Assembly: GCA_020851565.1 (NCBI GenBank)
Contig: JADZCN010000113.1
Coordinates: forward strand, 1-64,000
Direction: 5' to 3'
Length of the DNA stretch: 64,000 nucleotides
DNA from: Acidobacteriota bacterium
Lineage (GTDB): Bacteria > Acidobacteriota > Vicinamibacteria > Vicinamibacterales > UBA2999
Shown: piece after piece, positions 8,352 through 16,974 of the stretch
Layout of the letters: each line of letters starts with the position of its first letter
Numbering within the stretch: the first letter of the stretch is position 1
Made by a program: the position numbers and the translations under genes
Notes under the pieces: generated by a model
Databases searched by the model: none
What the model saw: only the letters and a program-made list of their open reading frames with translations
What the model was told of the DNA's origin: nothing

Positions 8352-8782
8352 TTCTGGTCGACGCGAACCTGTTGCTGTACGCGGCCAACCACGCCGCGCC
8401 GGAGCACGAGGCGGCGCGTGCGTGGCTCGATGACCGGCTCTCGGGCCCCACCCGCGTCGGGTTGCCGTGGCCGTCACTGCTGGCGTTCGTGCGCCTGGCG
8501 ACCAATCCGCTCGTCGTGCGCCGGCCGGTCTCGATGGCTGCGGCATGGGGACAGGTCGACGAATGGCTCGGGGCGGACGTGGCGTGGGTGCCGACTCCAA
8601 CGGAACAGCACCGCAGGGTGCTGGCCGGCTTCTGCCAGGCGCCGTGGATGACCTCGCGGCTCGTGCCCGACGCGCACCTGGCGGCGCTGGCCATCGAGCA
8701 TGGGCTGACCCTGTGTTCCACCGACGGCGACTTCGCCCGCTTTCCGGATCTCGACTGGCGCAATCCGCTGGCCGCCGGCTAG
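8348..8782 (+). CDS. vapC: VapC-type PIN-domain toxin
   Basis: A 144-residue PIN-domain ribonuclease. ILVDANLLLYAAN at the N-terminus carries the first catalytic Asp. LVPDAHLAALAIEHG carries the central Asp, and LCSTDGDFARFPDLDWRNPL is the family's C-terminal acidic stretch. VapC toxins cut specific RNAs, often initiator tRNA or the rRNA sarcin-ricin loop, when their antitoxin is lost. The GTG start overlaps the antitoxin stop. All expected acidic residues are visible, so the toxin looks functional; its RNA target cannot be read from sequence. Confidence 0.87.
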   Translation: MILVDANLLLYAANHAAPEHEAARAWLDDRLSGPTRVGLPWPSLLAFVRLATNPLVVRRPVSMAAAWGQVDEWLGADVAWVPTPTEQHRRVLAGFCQAPWMTSRLVPDAHLAALAIEHGLTLCSTDGDFARFPDLDWRNPLAAG

Positions 8783-8875
8783 TCAACGAGAGCGAGCTGC
8801 GTCGATGCCGCAGTGCAGATTGCCGCGGGGCTCTCGGCCCGCACGGCCGGCGTTATCGCGTGCCGAGGACCGACG

Positions 8876-9307
8876 TCAGAAGCGTGTGACCTTGGACCGG
8901 ACCGTGGCCGGGGCGCCGCTGGTCAGGTCGCCGGGCTTCACGCCGCGAAACGCATTCTCGGCGGCGGCGCCGTCAGCCGCGGCCTTCGTCACCGCCGTCA
9001 CGAGCGCCTCGTAGGCGTCGGCACTTCCAGCGGATAACTTCAGTTCGATCAGTCCGTCCGACGCGATCGCATTGACCGAGTTGCCGCCGGTCAGGTTGGT
9101 GATCTGGAAACTGCCGGCCGGCAACGCCTCTTGAATGAGCAGGACGGCCCGCGCGGCGGCATGCAGGGCACTGACGCGTCCGTAGGCACCGAAACTGTGG
9201 CCCCCGGGTCCCTGGAACTCGACGCGCACCCCTCCTGACTGCTGGGCAAAGGCAGGCACACCGGCGGCGAAGACGAGGAATGCGAGCGAAGAAATCAGGC
9301 GCTTCAT
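8876..9307 (-). CDS. exported stand-alone M20-type dimerisation domain
   Basis: A 143-residue protein with a signal peptide (KRLISSLAFLVFAAGVPAFAQ) followed only by the lid/dimerisation domain of M20 peptidases: RVEFQGPGGHSFGAYGRVSALHAAARAVLLIQ, then ITNLTGGNSVNAIASDGLIELKLSAG. The metal-binding catalytic domain is missing. It lies 16 nt downstream of a complete exported M20 enzyme in the same direction, so the two are probably co-transcribed. It may bind substrate or form mixed dimers with its neighbour, or it may be the remnant of a second peptidase gene. The start at 9307 is chosen for the signal peptide. Confidence 0.75.
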   Translation of the reverse strand: MKRLISSLAFLVFAAGVPAFAQQSGGVRVEFQGPGGHSFGAYGRVSALHAAARAVLLIQEALPAGSFQITNLTGGNSVNAIASDGLIELKLSAGSADAYEALVTAVTKAAADGAAAENAFRGVKPGDLTSGAPATVRSKVTRF

Positions 9308-9323
9308 GATCCGATGCTCCGGG

Positions 9324-11048
9324 TTATCGGACGAGTTCTCGTGTCCGGTGGCCAATCGGGCCGACGGATGGTTCGACGACCGTGCCGTCCGCCGCGTGGA
9401 ACCCCGACACGATCAATGCCGCCGTGAGGACGCGATGCATGCGCGCCACTTCGGTCTCGGGCGCGCCGCGCGTGCCCCATTCCCAGAAGGCATGACCGCC
9501 GGCGCCGGCAGCCGATGACGCCAGGGTGAACTGGTAGGTCGGGACGCCGGTGTGCGCGGGGACGTTGTCGTTCAGGCTGCCCGATCGGGTGCCGACCATC
9601 GGTGATTTCACCGCGCCCAGCTGGATGCCCGCCTGGAGTCCGGCGTGAACCGCGGCGTTGTCGACGCTCTCCGCGACGTAGGCCGGCCGCAACCCGAACC
9701 ACATCAGCTCGAGGCTGATACCTTCATCGCTCCCGTCCTTGAGGCCATGCCGCGCGTTTTCGGCGGACGCACCGGCCTGGAACGTCGGCTCGATGGCATT
9801 TCGGATGTCCTCGAGCGTCTCCTTGCGCGTCGAGCGCATGTCCACTTCGAGCGAGCAGCTCGGCACACCCAGTCCCGGAGCCGTCGGCGGCTCGCAGCTG
9901 GCGCGGCCGACGGTGTAGGTGGTTTTCGGCGCGTCGTCGCCGCTCAGGTCCGTCGGCGTCTTGACGTCGGCGATCCTGGCGATCGCCGCGGCCATCGCCG
10001 CAGGTGCGCTCGGGCCGTGCGCGCGCGCGAACGGTGCCTTGAACTTCATCTCGAAACGGTAACTGCCGACGAAGTTCACGATGCCGCCGCCCTCGAGACC
10101 GAAGTTGGCGACGATGTTGAGGGGATTGGAGCCGGTGCCGGCCTTCTGGTCGAAGCCGTAGAGCTGCTTGACGCCGGCCAGGTTGCCCTTGCCCTCCTCT
10201 CCGGCGGTGCCGCAGATCCAGATGTCGTAGACCGGTGTGATCTTGTGTTTCTTCATCGCGGCGGCGAGGACGAACGCGTTGGACGTGCTCGGCATCATGT
10301 CGCCGTAGCCTGGGACGTAGATACGCACGCCGCCACCGGCTTCGGCGTCCTTGGCGTCCTCGAAGACCCTGCTGGCCGTGGCGTACTTGTCGTTCTCGAC
10401 GACCCGGCCCCTGGCATCGAACGACAGTTCGTCGGGGATCGCGGCCAACTCCTCGGGCGTGGCGACCACCGGCTGTGCGTACGGCTGGAGCTTGATGCGG
10501 ATGGAGGGGTCGCCCGACTTCGGCAGTTCTTCGGGGTTGACGACGTCGATGTGCCCCTCGACCAGCACCTTGGGAAACTGGCCGTGGTACTGCTGGGCGT
10601 CGGCGCGGCTCGAGTACGAGCCCTTGATCACCACGCACGCGTTGTAGACCGGAAGACCATCGACGAGGTTGGTGTCGCTGGCGGCGATGACCCCGTCCGC
10701 GCGCGTCATCACTTCCTCTGGCGAGAATCCCCATTCGCTCACGAGCCGACGATGGATCTCGGCCGCCTTCAGGTGCTCCTGGCGGGGCGGCGAGGGGATG
10801 CGCACCAGTTCCAGGAACTGATTCCACCGGGCCTTGGCGGCCGCCTCCGTGCTCTGCTCCTTGACCAGTGCCAGGACTTGCGGATCGTTGGCGATCTTCT
10901 CCGCGGCCGCGACAACCGATGCCGGAATGGTCGCTGGAGTGCCAGGCGCAGGGGACGCGGGTTCCTGCTGCGAGGCGCCAATGGCGACCGTGGTCAGGAA
11001 AACCGCTGCCGTCGCGACCACCGCGAGCGTGTTACGAGGACGTGTCAT
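9324..11048 (-). CDS. exported M20-family metallopeptidase
   Basis: A 574-residue zinc-type amidohydrolase/peptidase with a signal peptide (about 1-27). VEGHIDVVNPEE (His166, Asp168) opens the metal site; a further Asp lies in GYGDMMPSTSNAFV, and TAGEEGKGNLAG supplies the catalytic and bridging Glu pair. A dimerisation domain lies between, and AGAGGHAFWEWG near the C-terminus supplies the last His. It would cleave dipeptides or related amide bonds in the periplasm. It is followed at once by a small protein that is only the dimerisation domain. A TAGAAT box (read on this strand) lies about 30 nt before the ATG. Confidence 0.88.
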   Translation of the reverse strand: MTRPRNTLAVVATAAVFLTTVAIGASQQEPASPAPGTPATIPASVVAAAEKIANDPQVLALVKEQSTEAAAKARWNQFLELVRIPSPPRQEHLKAAEIHRRLVSEWGFSPEEVMTRADGVIAASDTNLVDGLPVYNACVVIKGSYSSRADAQQYHGQFPKVLVEGHIDVVNPEELPKSGDPSIRIKLQPYAQPVVATPEELAAIPDELSFDARGRVVENDKYATASRVFEDAKDAEAGGGVRIYVPGYGDMMPSTSNAFVLAAAMKKHKITPVYDIWICGTAGEEGKGNLAGVKQLYGFDQKAGTGSNPLNIVANFGLEGGGIVNFVGSYRFEMKFKAPFARAHGPSAPAAMAAAIARIADVKTPTDLSGDDAPKTTYTVGRASCEPPTAPGLGVPSCSLEVDMRSTRKETLEDIRNAIEPTFQAGASAENARHGLKDGSDEGISLELMWFGLRPAYVAESVDNAAVHAGLQAGIQLGAVKSPMVGTRSGSLNDNVPAHTGVPTYQFTLASSAAGAGGHAFWEWGTRGAPETEVARMHRVLTAALIVSGFHAADGTVVEPSVGPIGHRTRELVR

Positions 11049-11157
11049 CGTGTCTCCGACTGAGTGCTGAGCGCCCCAATTCTATGGTGAAACGGTCGCT
11101 CGACGACACGTGCCCATTCGCCATCCGGGCTGTCGTCAGCGGCCCGGCGGTCCCCTG

Positions 11158-13119
11158 TCATCGCGGCGCCCGTTCGCTCGTATGCCGCGCCGGGATGACC
11201 GGCAGCACGATGCGCGAGGGGTGCTCCGCATCGTGATACACCGCGTTGGTCGCCACGCGCCACTGGCGCTGCTGGTTGAGCGGTTCGCCCGTGTTCGGAT
11301 TCACGTCGAAGCGCGGGAAGTTGCTGCTGGAGATGTCCACCCGGATGCGGTGCCCGCGCTTGAACACCAGCGACGTCGGGTACATCTCGATGGTCATCTC
11401 CACCGGCGTCCCCGGCTGGAGCATCGTCGCCGTCTTCGCACCGTTCCGGTAGCGCGCACGCACGATGCTGTCGGCGACGTTCAGGTCCACGCCCGCGGGA
11501 TAGTCGCGGCTGGGTGGATACACGTCCACGAGCTTGGCCGTGAAGTCCGTGTCCGGGCCATCGGAAGCAGCCCACAACGTCACGATCAGACGGCCCGTCC
11601 CTTCCACGTCCTGCTCGAGCGGGGGCGTCTGGAACACGACGACGTCGGGCCGTGCCGACAGCGGCAGCGTGTCGCGGCAGAGCCAGTGATCCGGCGTGCA
11701 GCGCTGATCCTGCGCGCCCCGCGGCATCAGGATGCCCTCGGATGACACGTTGCCGCCGATGGTGGGCACGGGGTTCCGGGGATCGAACTGATACCGCGTC
11801 GGCGGCGCCTCCCCCGGCACCTGGGTCGAGAGCGTGCCGTCCGCGTGCAGGTAGTACGGCGTGGCCTGCGTGCGCGCGAGCGGCCACTCGCGCTCGTCGC
11901 GCCAGGTGCCGCCGACGAAGAGCCGGCCTTCTGGCGTCTTGCGCGCGTCGCCGCCACCCATCACGAACAGGCGCACGGGCGCCTCGTTCTCCACGCCGTT
12001 CTGCTCGCCCTTCAGCCACCGGTCGAACCACCGCGCCCTGAGGGCGTTCATGTCGATGGCCGCCTCGGGGCCGAACTCGGCAATGCCGGAGAAGCTGACC
12101 CCCTGGCCGGCGTGCGTCCACGGCCCGATGATGAGCCGCTGCTGGCGCTTTGCCTTCGCGAGCTGAACGTAATTCAGGTTCGCGACCTGCGTGCCCCACG
12201 AGTCGTACCAGCCGGTGACGTGGTACGCCGGGACGTCCTGGTACTTCGCCACGTGCTCAACGACGCTGGCGCCCATGTCCACCCAGAAGGCGTCGTTGTC
12301 GCCGTGGCGCATGGCCTCGACCAGCCATGCTTCATAGTCCGGTGCGAGCTTCAGTGGCGTCGTGCCGGGCCGGAGCGGCAGGCCGCGCACGTACTCCCGC
12401 ACGCGGGTGCCGAGGTCCTCGAGTGCGGGCACGGCCTCCGGCGTCACTGCCGCGCGCGTCGCCGAGAGACGGCCGTTGGGGCTGGGCGCCACGCCCGTCG
12501 CGCCGGCGCGCAGGCCGGTCGCGTTACCGAGCGTGAACACCCAGTTCAGCCACCGCAGCTCGAACGCCCCGTTGTGGCGCACGCCGTAGTAGCCGGTGTT
12601 GCTCATCGCGTCCACCGGCACCATCGCCATGAGCGCTGGCGCGTTGGTGATGGCCAGCGCGTGCTGCGTGGCGCCCGCATAGGACGTGCCCACGGTGCCC
12701 ACCTTTCCCGTGGACCACGACTGCTTCGCGATCCACGCCAGCAGGTCGGCTCCGTCCGGCCCATCGTCCTGGATGGGCCGCCAGCGTCCTTCCGAACGGT
12801 ACCGCCCGCGCACGTCCTGGAAGACGACGGCGTAGCCGCGGGGAACGAAGTAATTGACCACGCCCGCGGCGGTGGTGTCCTTGTTGTACGGCGTGCGTTC
12901 GACGATGGCGGGCACGCGGCCGGCGACGAGGCCGCCGCGGCCGGGGAGATAGACGTCCGTGGCCAGCCGCACGCCGTCGCGTGCGGGCACCATCACGTTC
13001 TGGAGCGCGATCACCTCGAAGCGATCAGCGGCCGGCGCCTGCTCGCCGGCTCCGAGAATCGTGATCCCGCTGGCCGTCAGCGCCAGCGCCAGCAACGAAG
13101 CGCCCAGGGTTCTCGTCAT
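11158..13119 (-). CDS. exported CocE/NonD-family alpha/beta hydrolase
   Basis: A 653-residue X-Pro dipeptidyl-peptidase / cocaine esterase family serine hydrolase with a signal peptide. The nucleophile Ser is in TVGTSYAGATQHALA, the acid is probably the Asp of VTGWYDSWGTQ, and the His is in IGPWTHAGQG. The C-terminal third (from about VRLFVMGGGD) is the beta-sandwich domain typical of the family, with KRGHRIRVDISSSNFPRFDVNPNTG near the end. The ATG at 13119 begins a good signal peptide; longer upstream frames run into the divergent MaoC gene. It probably hydrolyses ester or amide bonds in the periplasm; the substrate is unknown. Confidence 0.88.
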   Translation of the reverse strand: MTRTLGASLLALALTASGITILGAGEQAPAADRFEVIALQNVMVPARDGVRLATDVYLPGRGGLVAGRVPAIVERTPYNKDTTAAGVVNYFVPRGYAVVFQDVRGRYRSEGRWRPIQDDGPDGADLLAWIAKQSWSTGKVGTVGTSYAGATQHALAITNAPALMAMVPVDAMSNTGYYGVRHNGAFELRWLNWVFTLGNATGLRAGATGVAPSPNGRLSATRAAVTPEAVPALEDLGTRVREYVRGLPLRPGTTPLKLAPDYEAWLVEAMRHGDNDAFWVDMGASVVEHVAKYQDVPAYHVTGWYDSWGTQVANLNYVQLAKAKRQQRLIIGPWTHAGQGVSFSGIAEFGPEAAIDMNALRARWFDRWLKGEQNGVENEAPVRLFVMGGGDARKTPEGRLFVGGTWRDEREWPLARTQATPYYLHADGTLSTQVPGEAPPTRYQFDPRNPVPTIGGNVSSEGILMPRGAQDQRCTPDHWLCRDTLPLSARPDVVVFQTPPLEQDVEGTGRLIVTLWAASDGPDTDFTAKLVDVYPPSRDYPAGVDLNVADSIVRARYRNGAKTATMLQPGTPVEMTIEMYPTSLVFKRGHRIRVDISSSNFPRFDVNPNTGEPLNQQRQWRVATNAVYHDAEHPSRIVLPVIPARHTSERAPR

Positions 13120-13233
13120 GATCCCCGCCCGGATGTGAGGGCCGCGGAGGCGCGGCAGTCGGGCCCATCCTACCCTGCCCCGAGCGTGAGACACGAAGTC
13201 ACCCCGAACTTTTTGCGGGGAGCCGGCTCGAAC

Positions 13234-13239
13234 GATAAT
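13234..13239 (+). promoter_or_regulatory. -10-like box of a likely leaderless gene
   Basis: GATAAT followed by CCCC, 7 nt before the MaoC start codon at 13247. There is no ribosome site in between. Similar GATAAT or TATAAT boxes recur before other starts in this window. Confidence 0.5.
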
Positions 13240-13246
13240 CCCCCGC

Positions 13247-13762
13247 ATGGCCGTCAAGGACGCCTGGTCCGGGCGCGTGTTCGAGGACTTCGAGGTCGGC
13301 GACATCTACCCGCACCCGCTGGGGCGCACGGTGCTGGCCGTGGACAACAGCTGGTTCACGCTGCTCACGCAGAACATCAACCCCATCCACTTCGACCGGG
13401 TCTACGCCGAGCAGACGGAGTTCAAGCAGCCGCTCGTGGACTCGACGTTCACGCTCGCGCTGGTCACCGGGCAGTCCACATTCGATCTGTCCTTCAACGT
13501 GATGGCGAACCTGGGGTGGGACGAGGTGCGCCTCCCCAACCCGCTCTTCGAGGGCGACACGGTCTACTCGCGGAGCGAGGTGCTGGAGAAGCGCGAGTCG
13601 AAGTCACGTCCCAACGTCGGCATCGTCACGGTGCAGACGACGGGGTTCAAGCAGGACGGGACCATCGTGATCGAGTTCAAGCGGACGTTCATGGTCTACA
13701 AGCGCGGCCACGTCCCGCCCCACGCGCGGACGCGGGTGCCGGAGGCGAAGAAGTCGGACTGA
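13247..13762 (+). CDS. MaoC-family (hotdog) dehydratase
   Basis: A 171-residue hotdog-fold protein of the MaoC family. FEDFEVGDIYPHPLGRTVL is the family N-terminus. QNINPIHFDRVYAEQTEF holds the hydratase-type Asn/Asp-Pro-x-His motif (here NPIH), and LFEGDTVYSRSEVLEKRESKS is the conserved central strand region. Such proteins hydrate enoyl-CoA or related unsaturated thioesters. No CoA ligase or dehydrogenase lies beside it, so its pathway is not visible here. It is divergent from the CocE/NonD gene and probably leaderless. Confidence 0.85.
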   Translation: MAVKDAWSGRVFEDFEVGDIYPHPLGRTVLAVDNSWFTLLTQNINPIHFDRVYAEQTEFKQPLVDSTFTLALVTGQSTFDLSFNVMANLGWDEVRLPNPLFEGDTVYSRSEVLEKRESKSRPNVGIVTVQTTGFKQDGTIVIEFKRTFMVYKRGHVPPHARTRVPEAKKSD

Positions 13763-13771
13763 CCTCGAGGA

Positions 13772-13983
13772 GCTGAAGCGCGGGCTGTCGGCCCAGAGCC
13801 TCCTTGGGAGCGACGCGATGGGCGTCAGCACGAAAGCGCGCCGCAGGCCCGCGAGGAGTGCACGCGCCATCTCCGCTTCTTGCGGAGTGGCGCGTTCGGC
13901 GTGAGTACGCAATCCGAGCGGCCGAGGACGCGGTTTCGAGCGTCGGCTCCCGGAGGCTCTGGGGCGACAGCCCGCGTTTCAGC
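13772..13983. repeat. nested inverted-repeat element
   Basis: The left arm 13772-13816 and right arm 13940-13983 are inverted copies over about 44 bp with only a few mismatches; they share GCTGAA, CGCGGGCTGTCG, CCCAGAGCCTCC and GACGC in order. In the centre a second hairpin pairs CGCGCCA-CTCCGC (13863-13876, one bulge) with GCGGAGTGGCGCG (13882-13894) around a 5-nt loop. The whole gap between the convergent MaoC and M28 genes is this element. It could be a MITE-like insertion or a strong two-way terminator. Confidence 0.8.
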
Positions 13984-13996
13984 AACCCGTGGCCTC

Positions 13997-15619
13997 CTAC
14001 TTCGGCCGCGCGTCCTGGTTGGCGAGCACCCAGCTCGACTGGTGGACGAGCCGCGCGATCCTCTCCATCTTCTCGTAGTTGATCCGCTCGGGCCGGTCGT
14101 ACTGCGTGTGGTAGTCCGGGTGCAGGCCCGTGTGGAACCACAGCGCGGGCACGCCGTTCTGCAGGAACGGCCATTGATCGCTCCGCCGCAGCAGGTTCGA
14201 GCGGTTGTTGTCGTAGCGCATCTTCAGCTCCAGCCCATAGCCGGCCTTGTTCGCGCGCTCGACGACCGCACTCAGCTCGGGATGGCGGCTGTAGCCCAGG
14301 ATGTTGATGGCGTTCCTGTTGGACTCGGCGGTCTGCACCTCCAGCCCGTTGAAGCGGGGGCCGCCGCCGACCAGCACCTCTTCGTTCCTCCCCACCATGT
14401 CCATGTTCAGCACAGCCACCGTGCGGTCCAGCGGAAAGGTCGGCGTCTCGGTGTACGACCACGCGCCCAGCAGGGGCCCACGCTCCTCGGACCCCCAGCA
14501 CGCGAACAGCACCGAACGACGCGGGCGCTGGCCGGCCGCCGCTGCCATCGCATAGGCATCCGCGATCTCCAGCAGCGCCACCGTGCCCGACCCGTCGTCG
14601 TCTGCGCCGTTGTAGATGACGGGGCCGTCCGCACCCTCGTGGTCGTAGTGCGCCGAGATAATGACGACTTCGTCCTTCAGCTTCGGATCGCTGCCTTCGA
14701 TCATCGCCAGCACATTCCGGTCCGGCACGGTGTGGCGATTCACCGCAGTCGTCAGCGTCACCTCCACGCCGTCGAGCGCGAGGCCGGCATGCCCCTTCGC
14801 GGTCTCCGCGGACTTCGAAAGATCCGTCAGGGAGCGCCCCGTTCCGCGCACCAGGGTTTCGGCCAAGGCTGGTGAAATCTGTCCCACCGGGATCCGCACG
14901 CGGTCGGCCCAGCTGCCCAGCGTGAACCGCTCGATGCGCGGCCCCTGGGCCGGCCAGAACGCGCGGGCGGAGGCCTCGAAGTTCTGCGGCTCCGGGTGGT
15001 TGTGGACGTCGGTGACGAACAGCACGCCCACGGCGCCCTTGTCCTGTGCGGCCAGCACCTTCTTGATGGGCACGGCGGCTTCGGCCGTCACCACGCCATC
15101 GAAGGGGCTTTCGGGATCCCGCTCGCCGGGCTCGTGCTCCAGGATGAGCGCGATCCGTCCCTTCACGCGGTCGCCGTAGTCGTCGTGGCCCAGCTTCGGC
15201 GAGTGGATGCCGAAACCGGCGTACACGACGGGCGCGCGAACCGAGCCGCTGGCGCTGAACCGCTGCGGGTAGAAGTCCTGCTCGGGCCGGAGCGAGAGCG
15301 TCGCCTTGTCCGGCATCGCGACCTCGAGCCGGTTGTCCTCGCCCAGCGTCGCGATCATCAAGTGGTTCGTCTGGACGAACGTCCCGTTCGGGGCGCCCGG
15401 CTTCAGCCCCGCGCGCTCGAAGCGCGAGCGCACGAACTCCGCCGCCAACGCGTTTTCGGGCGTCCCGACCAGCCGGCCCTTGAAGCCGTCGCCTGCCAGG
15501 AAGAAGAGGTCGGCCCGAAGGTCCGCGACCCGGATGGAATCGTTGAAGGGCGCCGTGCCCTGAGCCGAGGCCGCCGCGGTGAGGGAGACGACGAGGACGA
15601 GAACCAATCGCGCGCGCAT
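13997..15619 (-). CDS. exported M28-family zinc aminopeptidase
   Basis: A 540-residue M28 peptidase with a signal peptide (RARLVLVLVVSLTAAASAQG). A protease-associated domain sits in the first half (about 100-290). The zinc site is complete: ISAHYDHEG gives His and Asp, YNGADDDGSGTVALLE the bridging Asp, CWGSEERGPLLGAWSY the catalytic Glu pair, LNMDMVGR an Asp, and HPDYHTQYDRPERIN the last His. It should release N-terminal amino acids in the periplasm. The ATG at 15619 is chosen because upstream codons read through a tandem repeat. The PA domain fits family members that act on peptides rather than transferrin-like ligands. Confidence 0.9.
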   Translation of the reverse strand: MRARLVLVLVVSLTAAASAQGTAPFNDSIRVADLRADLFFLAGDGFKGRLVGTPENALAAEFVRSRFERAGLKPGAPNGTFVQTNHLMIATLGEDNRLEVAMPDKATLSLRPEQDFYPQRFSASGSVRAPVVYAGFGIHSPKLGHDDYGDRVKGRIALILEHEPGERDPESPFDGVVTAEAAVPIKKVLAAQDKGAVGVLFVTDVHNHPEPQNFEASARAFWPAQGPRIERFTLGSWADRVRIPVGQISPALAETLVRGTGRSLTDLSKSAETAKGHAGLALDGVEVTLTTAVNRHTVPDRNVLAMIEGSDPKLKDEVVIISAHYDHEGADGPVIYNGADDDGSGTVALLEIADAYAMAAAAGQRPRRSVLFACWGSEERGPLLGAWSYTETPTFPLDRTVAVLNMDMVGRNEEVLVGGGPRFNGLEVQTAESNRNAINILGYSRHPELSAVVERANKAGYGLELKMRYDNNRSNLLRRSDQWPFLQNGVPALWFHTGLHPDYHTQYDRPERINYEKMERIARLVHQSSWVLANQDARPK

Positions 15620-15640
15620 GGCCACAACCATACCGCACCC

Positions 15641-15739
15641 GTTCGCACCCGCCCGCACCCGTTCGCACCCGCCCGCACCTGATCGCACCCGCCCGCACCT
15701 GATCGCACCCGCCCGCACCCGTTCGCACCTGCCGCACCC
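15641..15739. repeat. 20-bp tandem repeat before ahcY
   Basis: About five copies of a 20-bp unit, GTTCGCACCCGCCCGCACCC, with small changes (GATCGC for GTTCGC, final T for C). Each unit is itself two similar 10-mers. The tract sits between the divergent M28 and ahcY genes and stops just before the -10-like box of ahcY. There are no unique spacers, so it is not a CRISPR. Confidence 0.9.
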
Positions 15740-15743
15740 GACG

Positions 15744-15749
15744 TACACT
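15744..15749 (+). promoter_or_regulatory. -10-like box of ahcY
   Basis: TACACT lies 7 nt before the ATG at 15757, so the message is probably leaderless. The -35 region would fall inside the 20-bp repeats, so repeat copy number could affect promoter strength. Confidence 0.45.
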
Positions 15750-15756
15750 TGCCCTC

Positions 15757-16974
15757 ATGGACCCCTACGAGCTCGGCGAGAAACGCGTGGACTGGGCCTT
15801 CGCCCACATGCCGGTGCTGCAGCGCATCCGCGCCGGCTACGAGCGCGATCAGCCCTTCAAGGGCCTCACCGTCGCCATCTGCCTGCACCTCGAGCCCAAG
15901 ACCGCGAACCTGGGGCTCACCATCAAGGCTGGCGGCGCGAAGGTGGTGATGTGCCCCAGCAACCCGCTGTCCACGCAGGACTCCACGGTGACCTACCTGC
16001 AGCGCTACGTCACGTGCTTTGGCGCTCGCGGCGAGAGACCCGAGGAGTATCACCGCCACTTCCACGAGACGCTCGATCACAAGCCCGATCTGATCATCGA
16101 CGACGGGGCGCAACTGCTGTCCACGATGCACAAGGAGCGGCGGGAGTTGCTGGGGAGGGTCATCGGCCTGTCGGAGGAGACCACCGGAGGCGTGAGCATC
16201 ATCCGGGCCATCGAGCGAAAGGAGGGCCTGCGGTTCCCCTGTGTCGGCGTGAACACCGCGCTCATGAAGCACCTGTTCGACAACCGGCATGGCACGGGGC
16301 AGAGCACGGTCGAGGGGCTGCTGGCCGCCACCAACCTGACCGTCTGCGGCAAGGTCGTGACGGTCGCGGGCTACGGCTGGGTCGGAAAGGGCGTGGCGCT
16401 GCGGATGCGGGGCCTGGGCGCGGACGTCATCGTCACGGAGGTGGACGCCACGAAGGCTCTCGACGCGCGCATGGAAGGCTTCCGTGTGATGCGGATGATC
16501 GACGCCGCGGCCGAGTCCGACTTCATCATCACGACGACCGGCGGCCTGCACGTCGTGGACGAGCCGCACTTCGCCGTGATGAAGGACCAGTGCATCCTGT
16601 CGAACGTGGGCCACTTCAACCGGGAGATCAACATCCCGGCCCTGCGTGCGGCCGCGAAGACCGTGCGCGTGGTGCGGCCCGACGTGGAAGAGATGGCCTT
16701 CGCCGACGGCCGGCGCGTCTACCTGCTGGCCAACGGCGAGCTGGTGAACATCGCCGTCGGCCAGGGACATCCCGCCGAGATCATGGACATGACCTTCGCG
16801 CTGCAGGCCCTGGCGCCGAAGTACCTCCTCGACAACCGCGGCACGCTCGAGCCCCGCTTCTACAAGGTTCCCGAGGCGCTCGACGAGCACGTGGCCCGGA
16901 TGAAACTCGACACGCTCGGCATCCGGATCGACGAGCGGTCGGAAGAGCAGCGGCAGTACGACGACTACTACTAG
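15757..16974 (+). CDS. ahcY: S-adenosylhomocysteinase
   Basis: A 405-residue S-adenosylhomocysteine hydrolase, which splits SAH into adenosine and homocysteine. EPKTANLGLTIKAGGA, SNPLSTQD, the EETTGG motif (catalytic Glu) and FDNRHGTGQS mark the substrate domain. VAGYGWVGKGVALR is the NAD-binding Rossmann loop, and NVGHFNREI (normally HFDxEI) closes the site. The length matches the shorter archaeal/thermophile-type subgroup, which lacks the insert of longer bacterial forms. The C-terminus ends in DDYY. No methionine-cycle genes lie nearby. It is probably leaderless, with a tandem repeat upstream and another downstream. Confidence 0.92.
   Translation: MDPYELGEKRVDWAFAHMPVLQRIRAGYERDQPFKGLTVAICLHLEPKTANLGLTIKAGGAKVVMCPSNPLSTQDSTVTYLQRYVTCFGARGERPEEYHRHFHETLDHKPDLIIDDGAQLLSTMHKERRELLGRVIGLSEETTGGVSIIRAIERKEGLRFPCVGVNTALMKHLFDNRHGTGQSTVEGLLAATNLTVCGKVVTVAGYGWVGKGVALRMRGLGADVIVTEVDATKALDARMEGFRVMRMIDAAAESDFIITTTGGLHVVDEPHFAVMKDQCILSNVGHFNREINIPALRAAAKTVRVVRPDVEEMAFADGRRVYLLANGELVNIAVGQGHPAEIMDMTFALQALAPKYLLDNRGTLEPRFYKVPEALDEHVARMKLDTLGIRIDERSEEQRQYDDYY

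Noticed and set aside
9308-9355. Longer N-terminus of the small M20-type protein
   Set aside because: It would overlap the upstream M20 gene and bury the signal peptide; the Met at 9307 starts the signal.
13689-15758. Long frame opposite and alongside the M28 gene
   Set aside because: Arg/Ala/Gly-rich out-of-frame translation; the M28 frame has all catalytic motifs.
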